A stretch of 22,572 bases of DNA from Prevotella sp. UBA7764 (GTDB taxonomy: Bacteria > Bacteroidota > Bacteroidia > Bacteroidales > Bacteroidaceae). Position 1 is the first letter of the stretch, and each line of letters opens with the position of its first letter. The stretch is from the NCBI GenBank assembly GCA_002481295.1, contig DLDU01000029.1:1-22572 (forward strand), read 5' to 3'. The translations under genes and the position numbers were made by a program. Below are positions 8,201-16,724 of this stretch, piece by piece. Below the pieces are notes generated by a model. It searched no databases and was not told where the DNA came from. It saw only the letters and a list, made by a program, of their open reading frames with translations.

Positions 8201-8237
8201 ATTACACTTTATTCTTTACTCTTTAAAAAGGGTTCTT

Positions 8238-9830
8238 CTATTCCTCCGTTATTGCTGAGTTGTAATCCACCTCACGGTTGGGAATAGCCCATATCCATCG
8301 TGTATCATCGTCGGCAGGTATGGTGATAGCAAAAGTGCTACTAAAACTGCCCGGAGAAGCCAAGCCTGCACTTACCTTCAATGGTTTACGCACGATATCC
8401 TTCTTCCAGCGTTTGCAGTCGGTCCAGTCGAAGCCTTCGCCAAAAAGATCGAAACGACGATAGAGCTTTACCTCTTCGAGCAGGTCGTTGCCCGTTTTGC
8501 TGCTCAGTGTATAAGCAGCATCATAAGGATGCACGACATCGTAGAGCAGCTGGCGGGCCTCGGTCTCCTTGCCCAAGTGGCAGTCAGCCTCAGCCTCGGT
8601 ATAGTACATCTCTGCTGCACGGAACAGATTAAAGGAACCACCGCCCGGCATGAAAGAAGCACGCAACTTAAACTGCATATAGCCATAGACACGGCTGGTA
8701 GAATAGAGATAGCCACTATTGACAGCACGATTGTACAAGTTGCCTTTGGTAATACGTCCGGCAGTACCTCCCGAAGCAGCCATGGTCTTGAATTCAGCAT
8801 CGGATTGAGGCACGAGATAGAGGTCGCGACGCACGTCAGTAGCCGGGATCTGATCGATCAGCTCCTTGCTGATGGCTACAGGATAGGTGCGGGCAGCACC
8901 ACTTGAGGCGTTAGAACCGATGTAAGCATAGTAGCTGTAATAGTAGAGCGTCTGATCCTCAGCCTCATAGACGCCCCATATCCACTCGTCGTTCGGGCTG
9001 TTGAATCCATTCTTGTAAGCCGACTGACCCATAAGGGTGTGTCCGACGCGGGCTTTGGCAGCACAGTCTGCGGCCGTCTGCCAGTCTTCGCGATACAGCG
9101 CAGCACGCGCTTTGACCGCATAAGCCACGCTAAGGTCGGGCAAATAGAACTCCTTTGACGTGCGCTTCTCAGAACTTGAAGAGAACAGGGAGATGGCTTG
9201 GTCGAGATCGGCATAGATCTGTTGATAAGTCTCTGCCAAAGTAGCTTGCGCCTGACTTTGGTCTGCAGCAGGATCCGTAGCCTTCAGACGCAGTACAATA
9301 CCACTTGTAGCTCCGTTGTTACTGTCGCTCCAACGCTTGCAATAGAGGGTCGTCAGACGATAGAAGCTATAGGCACGGAAGACCAAAGCCTGCGCCTTGA
9401 CAAAGGCTTTCGCCGACTCTGTACCCTCTGCCGCATCCACAGCATCGATAATAGAATTGGCGTTGCCGATGAGTTTATAGTAGTAATACCATGGATAATA
9501 GCCATACATTGAGGTCTTGCTCGTCTTGAAGGAAGCGAGATTGTTCCAAAGACTCGACCATCCTGTCTGCGCACACTTCTGACAGTCGTTGCCGTTGAAG
9601 TTGTTGTACCAGTTGAGGATGGTGCCCTCACCGTTAAGACCTTGGGAACCCAGATACTGATTGGTCATCTGCTTGGAAAGGCCATTCACAGCCAAGGCGC
9701 ATTTTTCCGTTGTGGAGAATGCCGTTGACCGCGAGACGTCACTGTTAGGCGTTGTATCGAGATAGTCGCTGCCACAAGAGGTAAAGCCAAGAGCAGTGGC
9801 AGCAGCCAAAATCATAATATATTTCTTCAT
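8238..9830 (-). CDS. SusD/RagB-family outer-membrane substrate-binding lipoprotein
   Basis: A 530-residue protein starting MKKYIMILAAATALGFTSC. The lipobox FTSC puts the lipidated cysteine at residue 19, and the following GSDYLDTTP is the classic SusD N-terminus. The body has the alpha-helical, TPR-like layout of the family, with AKAFVKAQALVFRAYSFYRL near residue 150 and a C-terminal LYRRFDLFGEGFDWTDCKRW. Aromatic-rich stretches (YYPWYYYYKL, TLYYYSYYAY) may line the ligand cleft. ATG 9830 is preferred; an upstream in-frame TTG at 9842 only adds four residues ahead of the Lys-Lys start. It lies 17 bases after the susC stop, so the two are co-transcribed and should form the lidded SusCD importer. 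With a secreted peptidase next in line, a peptide ligand is plausible, as for RagAB, but this is inference. Confidence 0.96.
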   Translation of the reverse strand: MKKYIMILAAATALGFTSCGSDYLDTTPNSDVSRSTAFSTTEKCALAVNGLSKQMTNQYLGSQGLNGEGTILNWYNNFNGNDCQKCAQTGWSSLWNNLASFKTSKTSMYGYYPWYYYYKLIGNANSIIDAVDAAEGTESAKAFVKAQALVFRAYSFYRLTTLYCKRWSDSNNGATSGIVLRLKATDPAADQSQAQATLAETYQQIYADLDQAISLFSSSSEKRTSKEFYLPDLSVAYAVKARAALYREDWQTAADCAAKARVGHTLMGQSAYKNGFNSPNDEWIWGVYEAEDQTLYYYSYYAYIGSNASSGAARTYPVAISKELIDQIPATDVRRDLYLVPQSDAEFKTMAASGGTAGRITKGNLYNRAVNSGYLYSTSRVYGYMQFKLRASFMPGGGSFNLFRAAEMYYTEAEADCHLGKETEARQLLYDVVHPYDAAYTLSSKTGNDLLEEVKLYRRFDLFGEGFDWTDCKRWKKDIVRKPLKVSAGLASPGSFSSTFAITIPADDDTRWIWAIPNREVDYNSAITEE

Positions 9831-9847
9831 ACCGCTATTCAATTAAA

Positions 9848-12800
9848 TTAGAACTTAACATTGAGACCAACAGAGAACACACGCGGTGTCACAAGATAGT
9901 TGTACTGTGTGCCATTATAGGACTGCTGAGGGTTCATACCTTTGCGTGCCGTCGCCGTGAAGAGGTTCTCGCAGGTCAGCGAAAGGCCTACATCCTCAAG
10001 ATCTAACTTCTTCACCAAATATTTCGGCAGTCTGTAGGACAGATTGATGTTCTTCAAGCAGAGATATCTTGCAGAAACAAGATAACGGGAAGAAGTTGCA
10101 TTATAATAGGTGTTGACATCGTAGTTGACCAATGGCACGTTGCCACTCCAGAAAGCACTTTGCTCTGTCGCGTCTTTAACCGTCCAGGCACCAAGGATGT
10201 CCTTATGGAAGTTGCTGGGTGAGGACCCTGCCGACATCAGGGACGAATAGTTGTAATCCAGCATCTTGCCACCAAGCTGATAAGTAAAGAGAGTGCTTAG
10301 TGTGAGATCCTTCCACGACACATTGAAGTTGAAGCTGCCGTAGAACTTAGGAAGGGCAGAGCCATGGAACTCTCGCTTGGCATAGTTGGTCGAATAAGAA
10401 TAAGGCTTGCCATCAATGATGGTAACGAACTCTTTGACCTGCGCGTCGGTCAGGAGTGTTGCCTTGTACTTGCCGCTGGCATCCTGCGACCAATCACCAT
10501 ATTGTACGCCATCCTTTTCGAAACGATAGCTATTGCCCTGTGCGTCGCCATCATTGAACTTATAGAGAGAGTATCCGTTCTTGGAATCAACACCTTCCCA
10601 AGTGTAGGTGTAGAATTCATAACGTGACTTACCCTCAACGATATACTTAGAGCCGTCGATGATACCATCCTTGTTTTGCTCCGGCAACTTCGTCACCTTG
10701 TTCTTTACATGAGTGATATTGGCGCCGACATTGATCTTCCAGTCTTTATTTCTGAAGACATCCACATCAAAGGAGGCCTCAAAGCCTCGGTTGGAAATCG
10801 TTCCGATGTTTTGTGTCACCACTGACTCCGGATTATCTGAAGTCGTAGCACCTGAGGACAAAGGAAGATAGACATCAAAGAGAAGGTCCTTGTTGCGCTT
10901 ATCAAAATACTCGATATTGAAGTTCAGCCGATTGAAGAGGCGGCTCTCAATGCCTACGCCCCATGACTGTCCGGTTTCCCACTTCAGATTGGCATTGGGG
11001 AACTGAGTGAGATAGATAGCACCCTTGTTTTGGTTTTGTTTCAGCGTGTAGAGAGCCTGAGAAGCATAGAAGCCAGCACCGGCATCATTACCCACCTCGC
11101 CATAGTCGGCACGAAGCTTGAGGTAGTTGACCCACTTCACATCCTTCATAAACTTCTCGTTAAAGATATTCCAGTTGGCACCGATAGACCAGAAGTTACC
11201 CCAACGGGATTCTTTGGAGAAGCGGGAAGAACCATCGCGGCGGAAGCTGGCCTCTACATTGTAGCGATCATCATAGCCATAGCGCACGCGACCCAAATAG
11301 GATTCTGTGCGATAGGTATTATCATAACTGTCTAAGCTGGTGATAGAGGTGAAGTTGGAGAAGTTTCCCCAACCAGCTACGATCTCATTGGTCTTGTAGC
11401 CATAGAGGTAGTTGTACGTATAAGCATAGTTTTCGTGGCCTACCAAGGCATCGATGGAGTGCAATCCATATTCATGTCTCCAGGCGAGTTGCTGCTGGAA
11501 GGTATAGTTCTTGTAATTATACTCCACACGCTTGGCACGACCGTCAGAACCTTTACCGTCACCGATGATGGCACTGTTATAGGTTTCGTTGCGGCTGTTG
11601 CGTACATTGAGGTTGCCTTTGACCGTGAACGTAAAGCCATAAGGCAAATAAATATCGAGGTAGGCAGTACTGTTGACAGTATTGCGAGTGGTCTTGTCGG
11701 AGTTGAGTTCATTCTCCCACATCACATGACGGTCGACATACTGGTTTCTTGTATCCACCTGCACGCCGTCGGCATTGGTGTAGTATCCCGGGTCATATTG
11801 TTTATTGCCATTATTGTCGAGAATATAGTCGCCGGTAGTCACGTCATGAAGGTGAACAGGATAGATCGGCGCTATGTTGCGGCAATACATAAACACATTG
11901 GTATAGGAAGCATCAGAGGCGCCGTTTGTATTGTTGAACTTCTGATGAGAGGCGTTGACGGAGAGGCCGGTCTTGAACCATTTCGTCGGCTTAACGTTCA
12001 CGGCCAGCGCACCCGTCAAGCGCTCAAATCCAGAATTCTTCAAATAGCCGTTCTCATCAAGGTAGCCCACAGAGAAGCGATAGTCCGACTTTTCATTAGA
12101 GCCATTTGCTGAAAGGTTGTACTCCTGGCGATAGCCGTTGCGGACAGCCTGGTCGTACCAATCGATATCATCGGAATAGCCCGAAAGGATCGATGCATCG
12201 CTGACCATCTTGCCATTGGCGTCGAAGAGAGCGTCATCAGCCTTATTAAAGATATTCAAAAGAGCAATATCGCTGATCACATGAGCACCGGCATATGCGG
12301 CTGCTGTAGCAGCATCCTCCTTATTCGTATACATGCGGTGGTTCATCAAGTTCTGATACTCCACCTCCATCCATTGTTTGGCATTCACACGGTCGTATTC
12401 GGGAATACCACGAGTGTAAGTACCCTGTTTGATGTCAAGGTTAACATTGAGCTTGCCTGACTTGCCTTTCTTGGTGGTGATCATTATCACGCCATTGGAA
12501 GCACGGTTACCATACAAAGCAGCGGAAGCAGCATCCTTCAGCACAGAAATAGACTCGATATCTGCCGGGTTAAGGTCAGATACGTTTCCTCCGTAAGGCA
12601 CACCATCAAGGATATACAATGGTGCAGTACTGCCATTGACCGTACCAATACCACGAATGCGTATGCTGGGGTCGGAACCTGGAGCGCCGTATGTGGAATT
12701 GACCTGCACACCAGACACCTTACCTTCAAGAGCACTTGCCACACTGGAGGTTGGCCGAAGATCTATATCTTCACTCTTGACAGATTCGATGGCGCCCGTC

Positions 12801-13154
12801 AGTGAGGTCTTCTTCTGAGTACCATAAGCGACCACTACGACATCTTGAAGGCCGGACTCGTCCGGATCAAGGGCGGTTCTGACGTTGCGCCCTGCCTTAA
12901 TGGTCTTTGACACCATACTGATATAAGAAATTTCAAGTCTTGTGGCACCAGCGGGTAAAGTCACTGAGTATTTACCATCCGTATCTGTGATGGCTCCGGT
13001 CTTCGTGCCGACTACACGGACGGTAGCACCCACAAGAGGCTCGTTGCTCTCACTGGAGACAACAACACCTGAGGCCGTGGTTTGCGCATATGCACTACCC
13101 CCCCCCAAGGAGACAAAGAAGGCTGACCAATATCAGCAAGATTCTCTCTTTCAT
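9848..13154 (-). CDS. SusC/RagA-family TonB-dependent outer-membrane transporter, frameshifted in its signal peptide
   Basis: The long frame (TTG 13108 to stop 9848, 1,086 codons) encodes a SusC protein without a signal peptide. It holds an N-terminal carboxypeptidase-regulatory-like domain (GVVVSSESNEPLVGATV), a plug (LQDVVVVAYGTQKKTSLTG, SIRIRGIGTVNGSTAPLYILDGVPY, NRASNGVIMITTKKGK) and a large beta-barrel ending in aromatic residue F (SVGLNVKF). The natural start is ATG 13154, which gives MKERILLILVSLLCLLGGG and then hits TAG (13097-13095), because a run of nine G shifts the frame. With eight G the two frames join into a 1,101-residue precursor with a cleavage site at SAYA-Q. The gene is thus OFF as written, either by phase variation or by sequencing error. 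It heads the susC-susD-peptidase set, with a predicted promoter at 13198-13205. Confidence 0.93.
13098..13106 (-). repeat. Nine-G homopolymer in the susC signal-peptide codons
   Basis: The plus strand has nine consecutive C (13098-13106), read as nine G in the susC message. Counting from ATG 13154, nine G lead straight to a TAG at 13097-13095. Eight G (or eleven) restore the SusC frame. Tracts of this length are known slipped-strand mispairing sites in other bacteria. Confidence 0.95.
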
Positions 13155-13197
13155 AAGCTGCTTTCTTTAAGATTAATATAAGTGAGATTTATAATTG

Positions 13198-13205
13198 CAA
13201 AGATA
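13198..13205 (-). promoter_or_regulatory. Predicted -7 box of the susC operon
   Basis: The minus strand reads TATCTTTG followed by CA, an exact TAnnTTTG match, 44 bases ahead of the ATG at 13154. No TTG is seen about 20 bases upstream, so the promoter may need an activator, as SusR-type or hybrid two-component regulators provide at Sus-like loci. Confidence 0.6.
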
Positions 13206-13257
13206 AGCATTATTTTCTTAATTTTCGATATTTACTTAAATATTATACCATTTAGAG

Positions 13258-13278
13258 CTTAAAATTCTCATTTTTAAG
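13258..13278. promoter_or_regulatory. Dyad upstream of the susC promoter, possible regulator site
   Basis: A perfect 7-bp inverted repeat, CTTAAAA (13258-13264) and TTTTAAG (13272-13278), has a 7-base centre. Its midpoint is about 65 bases upstream of the -7 box, a distance suited to an activator. In such AT-rich sequence it could be chance. Confidence 0.3.
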
Positions 13279-13430
13279 AGCAAACAGACCATTATTTTAT
13301 CTTTTTCAACATATTAATTAGTTAGAACAAGTAACAAAGTGAATGTAGGATCGAGGGAGGAAAATAGATCGCTTTATTCTACACCTCGTCTCAGTTAATA
13401 CCAAAATTGAATTTAACAACGATAAAACTA

Positions 13431-13467
13431 AAAAAGGCGTTGTCCCATTATTTGAGACAACGCCTTT
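13431..13467 (-). terminator. Intrinsic terminator of the inositol-3-phosphate synthase gene
   Basis: A 12-bp perfect stem (13467-13456 with 13444-13433) encloses an 11-base loop. On the minus strand it runs into a short T tract (13435-13431). It lies about 105 bases after the stop at 13573. Confidence 0.75.
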
Positions 13468-13538
13468 GTTATGATGATATCCTCTCTATGCTGATAACCC
13501 TCTCCTTATTTACTTTCGGAGTCTTTGGTTACGCAGTT

Positions 13539-13557
13539 CCCTCCCTTTTAGGGAGGG
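13539..13557. repeat. CCCTCCC/GGGAGGG inverted repeat
   Basis: CCCTCCC (13539-13545) and GGGAGGG (13551-13557) are separated by TTTTA and followed by a further GGGAGAGTC. It lies 16 bases beyond the synthase stop codon. It looks like the palindromic GGGAGGG-type intergenic elements I recall from Prevotella chromosomes, but the family identity is from memory and only one copy is in the window. Confidence 0.5.
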
Positions 13558-13572
13558 CCAGGGAGAGTCTTT

Positions 13573-14880
13573 TTAGTCCACTTCCTCGTCAGCCTCGTAT
13601 CCGCCCATGGAGCGGATTGCGTTCTTGAGCATCGTGTACTGCTCAAAGAGATTGTTGACAGCTTCCTCGCCCTTGGTGTAGTCGTGCATAGGACTCTTGA
13701 GGAAGAAACTCAGGAAACGCTGGATGCCGTAGCGACCGGCACGGTGAGCCAGGTCGGAGAGCAGCGTCAGGTCGAGCAACAACGGAGCAGCAAGGATAGA
13801 GTCGCGGCAGAGGAAGTTGATCTTGATCTGCATGGGATAGCCCATCCAGCCGAAGATGTCAAGGTTGTCCCAGCCTTCCTTGTTGTCGTTGCGAGGAGGA
13901 TAATAGTTGATGCGCACCTTATGATAGATATTGCCGTAGAGATCGGGCTGATCGTCTTTGCGCAGGATGGTCTCAAGGGTAGAGAGTTTGCTGACCTCCT
14001 TGGTATGGAAGTTAGCGGGCTCATCGAGCACGAGTCCGTCGCGGTTGCCAAGGATGTTGGTCGAGAACCATCCGCTCAGTCCAAGGTTGCGCACCTTCAG
14101 TATCGGAGCGAAACCACTCTTGACGAGCGTCTGTCCCGTCTTGAAGTCCTTACCGGCGATCGGCAACTTCTTTTCCTCGGCCAACTGCCACATCGCCGGA
14201 ATGTCGACGGTGGTGTTAGGAGCACCCATGATAAACGGCGCATCCTCCTGCAAGGCAGCATAGGCATAGCACATCGAAGGAGCGATATGCTCACGGTCGT
14301 CGGCCTTCATGGCAGCCACCAAGGTATCGAGCTTGCCGTGGATCGGCTCGTAATAAGGAACATAAATCTCTGTGGAAGCGGCCCAGATCACCACAATGCG
14401 GGCGCAGTCGTTCTTGGCTTTGAAATCGCGGATGTCCTGACGGATCTGCTCCACCATATCCCAACGGGTAGCGCAGTCCTTGACATTGTCGCCGTCGAGA
14501 CGCTTGGCGTAGTTCTTGTCAAAAGCAGCCTTCATCGGCTTGATCTGCTCCAGCTCATCACGCACCGGGTCGATGTCCTTCTGCTTGAGCACCTCAGCGT
14601 AGACGGCAGCCTGATAGGCATTCTGAGGATAGACATCCCAACAGCCAAAGACGATGTCATCGAGTTTGGCCAAAGAGACGATGTCGCCATAATGAAGATA
14701 TTTCTTATCCTTGCCACGACCCACACGAATCTTGTCGTATTGTGTCATAGAGCCGATCGGCTTAGCCAATCCTTTGCGCGTCATCAGCACGCCAGTCATG
14801 AACGTAGTGGCTACGGCACCGCAGCCGACAACAAGAATACCCAATTTGCCCTCAGCAGGCTTCACGATTTCCTTTTCCAT
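13573..14880 (-). CDS. Inositol-3-phosphate synthase (myo-inositol-1-phosphate synthase)
   Basis: The enzyme converts D-glucose 6-phosphate to 1D-myo-inositol 3-phosphate using NAD+ (EC 5.5.1.4), the first step to inositol lipids. The 435-residue protein has an N-terminal Rossmann motif GILVVGCGAVATTF at 14-27. Family signatures follow: PNTTVDIPA, KDFKTGQTLVKS, STNILGNRDG and the C-terminal CRDSILAAPLLLDL. All are intact, so it should be active. In Bacteroides thetaiotaomicron the homologue lies in a cluster with phosphatidylinositol-phosphate synthesis genes. Here the neighbours (susCD on one side, a ComEC-like gene on the other) are unrelated, so the partner enzymes must be elsewhere. It has its own predicted promoter at 15028-15058 and terminator at 13431-13467, hence a single-gene unit with a leader of about 140 bases. 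Confidence 0.95.
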   Translation of the reverse strand: MEKEIVKPAEGKLGILVVGCGAVATTFMTGVLMTRKGLAKPIGSMTQYDKIRVGRGKDKKYLHYGDIVSLAKLDDIVFGCWDVYPQNAYQAAVYAEVLKQKDIDPVRDELEQIKPMKAAFDKNYAKRLDGDNVKDCATRWDMVEQIRQDIRDFKAKNDCARIVVIWAASTEIYVPYYEPIHGKLDTLVAAMKADDREHIAPSMCYAYAALQEDAPFIMGAPNTTVDIPAMWQLAEEKKLPIAGKDFKTGQTLVKSGFAPILKVRNLGLSGWFSTNILGNRDGLVLDEPANFHTKEVSKLSTLETILRKDDQPDLYGNIYHKVRINYYPPRNDNKEGWDNLDIFGWMGYPMQIKINFLCRDSILAAPLLLDLTLLSDLAHRAGRYGIQRFLSFFLKSPMHDYTKGEEAVNNLFEQYTMLKNAIRSMGGYEADEEVD

Positions 14881-15027
14881 TTCTTTCTTAAAAAGGTTAT
14901 TAGCTTTGCAGCGGATTGTTTCAACATTTCAATAGCAGGCCACAAGCAAATGGTGAACCTGTATCCGTATCCCTTCTTTGACCAAGGCGCTGCAATTGAA
15001 CAAGGTCAAGACGAGAGTCGAATGTTG

Positions 15028-15058
15028 CAAATATACAAAGAATTAATAATAACAGCAA
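15028..15058 (-). promoter_or_regulatory. Predicted promoter of the inositol-3-phosphate synthase gene
   Basis: The minus strand carries TTG (15058-15056), a 20-base spacer, and TATATTTG (15035-15028), an exact TAnnTTTG. Spacing equals that of the grx and symporter promoters in this window. The leader to ATG 14880 would be about 140 bases; no riboswitch-like fold was recognised in it. Confidence 0.6.
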
Positions 15059-15114
15059 CAATAATATTCCGTTTCAATCCTATTTCCGACATTTACAACA
15101 TAAAAAGAGAGATT

Positions 15115-16680
15115 TTAACTGCTTTTACTACTCTTTATACGCTTTTCATACATAATGGCGACAAGAAGGCACGTAAGCACGAAATAATAGAGCCATACCT
15201 GCGTCTGATGGAATGCGATGTCACGGACAGAAGCACCAGGAAGGGCCGACATCCAGCGTAGACCATAATTGAGCAAGAGTGTTGCCGACGACAACAGCCA
15301 GGAGAGCAGTTGGGAGACACACGCAAGATGAGCCCATTGCAAAGGGAGGGAAAGAAAGAAGAAAAACGACAGAAGCAACAGAGGCATCGACAACAGCGAC
15401 ACGAGCAAGTTGGCAGGAAGAAAATAAACCGACAGATTGCCAAAGTAATAAACCACCAAAGGAGCTGTACCCAACTGTGCGATCACCGACGTGCGCATTG
15501 TGGACCATAACCAGGCGACTACGCGCAAACGGGGATACCAAAGTCCCTCTACCAGTGGTTCCATGACAACTAAGGACAGCACGGCCATGAAAGACAACTG
15601 AAAGGAGACGTCCCACAGACTCTCCGGGTTCAGCACCAACACGACGACCGCCGCCAAGGACAACGCACTCAACGACGCGGCCCTGCGATGGAGCAACAAA
15701 GCAATGCTGCCCATCGACAGCATGATAGCGGCACGAACGACACTCACCGGCATGCCCACCAACACGACAAAGCACCACAGCACCAATAGCGTCAGCCAAT
15801 AGCTGACCCAGCGGTTGATACGGAACAAGCCAAACGTGAGCAACAAGATGCTGAAGACAATAGACAGATGAAGACCGGACAACGCCAGAACATGGCTGGT
15901 GCCGGTTTGGGAATAGACTTTACGTAAGCTCTTGGTCAGACAACTCTTGTCGCCCAAGGTCATAGCGGCCAACACCGCATACTCTTCTCCCTGAATACCC
16001 ATACGGCGGTATTGGCCCAACATCTGCTCACGCCACTTCCCTACTCTTAGCCTCACACGGTCTGCTCTTCCCAAACTATGGAGTGACAATGCCACACGAT
16101 GCCAGTCATAAGGACTGATCAGCGTCTGAGCACGGTAACCTTGGGAAAGCAACCATCGGCGGGAATCGAAATGTGTGTTAGCATTCGTGCGATAACCCTC
16201 TCCGGGGCGTTGCAAACGCAAGAAGAATGTAATGCCGTCACCAAGAGCCGGGACAGAGACCGCCTCACCGGACAATGTATCACGAAGAAAAGAGAGGCGC
16301 GCCTTCATAGGATGACGCAATCGCTGTCCACCCACAGTTACAATCTGCGCGTCGGCTTGGATCACCTTGCCATGCTGCTGTGGCATTCCGACGACAATTG
16401 CCTCACACGAGCCTCTGCCCTCAGGCAAAGGACTCGCCTGCTCGTGAGCTTGACGGCATTCAAGAAATGCACCAAACGCCATTGTCGACAGAATCAAACA
16501 AATGTCACACAGCCATTTGTTCCAACGAAAGCCCACACAGGCAAGAACAAACAGCACACAGAAAATGACCGCCCACGGTATCAAGCCCACAGATGCCCCG
16601 ACGCCATTGCCCACCATGATACCCACCATGAGGGCAACGGCAACGTAGATCATCGGTTGATGGTAGTCGGTCTGTGGCAT
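15115..16680 (-). CDS. ComEC/Rec2-type DNA-uptake channel protein, short form
   Basis: This 521-residue membrane protein has the ComEC architecture. Two to three N-terminal membrane helices (about residues 10-70) precede a soluble beta-rich domain (about 85-215, with KVIQADAQIVTVGG and GDGITFFLRLQRPGEGYR). The polytopic competence domain carries the hallmark GTSHVLALSGLHLSIVFSILL with H263. It ends without the C-terminal metallo-beta-lactamase domain present in Bacillus ComEC. In competent species ComEC carries single-stranded DNA across the inner membrane; whether this organism is competent is not shown here. ATG 16680 is chosen; MIYVAVAL at 16653 is an alternative. It follows the glutaredoxin gene by 44 bases on the same strand and may be read from that gene's promoter. 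No terminator is visible after it. Confidence 0.88.
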   Translation of the reverse strand: MPQTDYHQPMIYVAVALMVGIMVGNGVGASVGLIPWAVIFCVLFVLACVGFRWNKWLCDICLILSTMAFGAFLECRQAHEQASPLPEGRGSCEAIVVGMPQQHGKVIQADAQIVTVGGQRLRHPMKARLSFLRDTLSGEAVSVPALGDGITFFLRLQRPGEGYRTNANTHFDSRRWLLSQGYRAQTLISPYDWHRVALSLHSLGRADRVRLRVGKWREQMLGQYRRMGIQGEEYAVLAAMTLGDKSCLTKSLRKVYSQTGTSHVLALSGLHLSIVFSILLLTFGLFRINRWVSYWLTLLVLWCFVVLVGMPVSVVRAAIMLSMGSIALLLHRRAASLSALSLAAVVVLVLNPESLWDVSFQLSFMAVLSLVVMEPLVEGLWYPRLRVVAWLWSTMRTSVIAQLGTAPLVVYYFGNLSVYFLPANLLVSLLSMPLLLLSFFFFLSLPLQWAHLACVSQLLSWLLSSATLLLNYGLRWMSALPGASVRDIAFHQTQVWLYYFVLTCLLVAIMYEKRIKSSKSS

Positions 16681-16724
16681 TTATCTATCTTGCAGCATTC
16701 GATCTTGCTTATCCTAATGAAAGC

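Larger units (their letters stand above)
13155..13572. other. Gene-free stretch between susC and the inositol-phosphate synthase gene
   Basis: About 420 bases with no convincing coding frame. The half nearest susC is very AT-rich and holds its leader, a predicted -7 box (13198-13205) and a dyad (13258-13278). The half nearest the synthase gene holds a terminator hairpin (13431-13467) and a GGGAGGG-type inverted repeat (13539-13557). Nothing else was recognised between 13280 and 13430. Confidence 0.8.

Noticed and set aside
8140..8202. N-terminal extension of the S9 peptidase to 8202
   Set aside because: The extension overlaps the terminator hairpin and places a signal peptide internally; ATG 8139 fits better.
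13106..13108. TTG as the genuine susC start
   Set aside because: It would give a TonB-dependent outer-membrane protein with no signal peptide. The upstream ATG 13154 encodes a perfect one, one base out of frame.
14901..14908. A plus-strand TAGCTTTG matching the -7 consensus upstream of the synthase gene
   Set aside because: No plus-strand gene follows and no -33 element is evident; the motif is short enough to occur by chance.
13684..15261. A 525-codon open frame on the plus strand
   Set aside because: It lies almost wholly opposite the well-conserved inositol-3-phosphate synthase gene, shows no recognisable motifs and is low in plausible protein features. It is explained by codon bias on the real strand.
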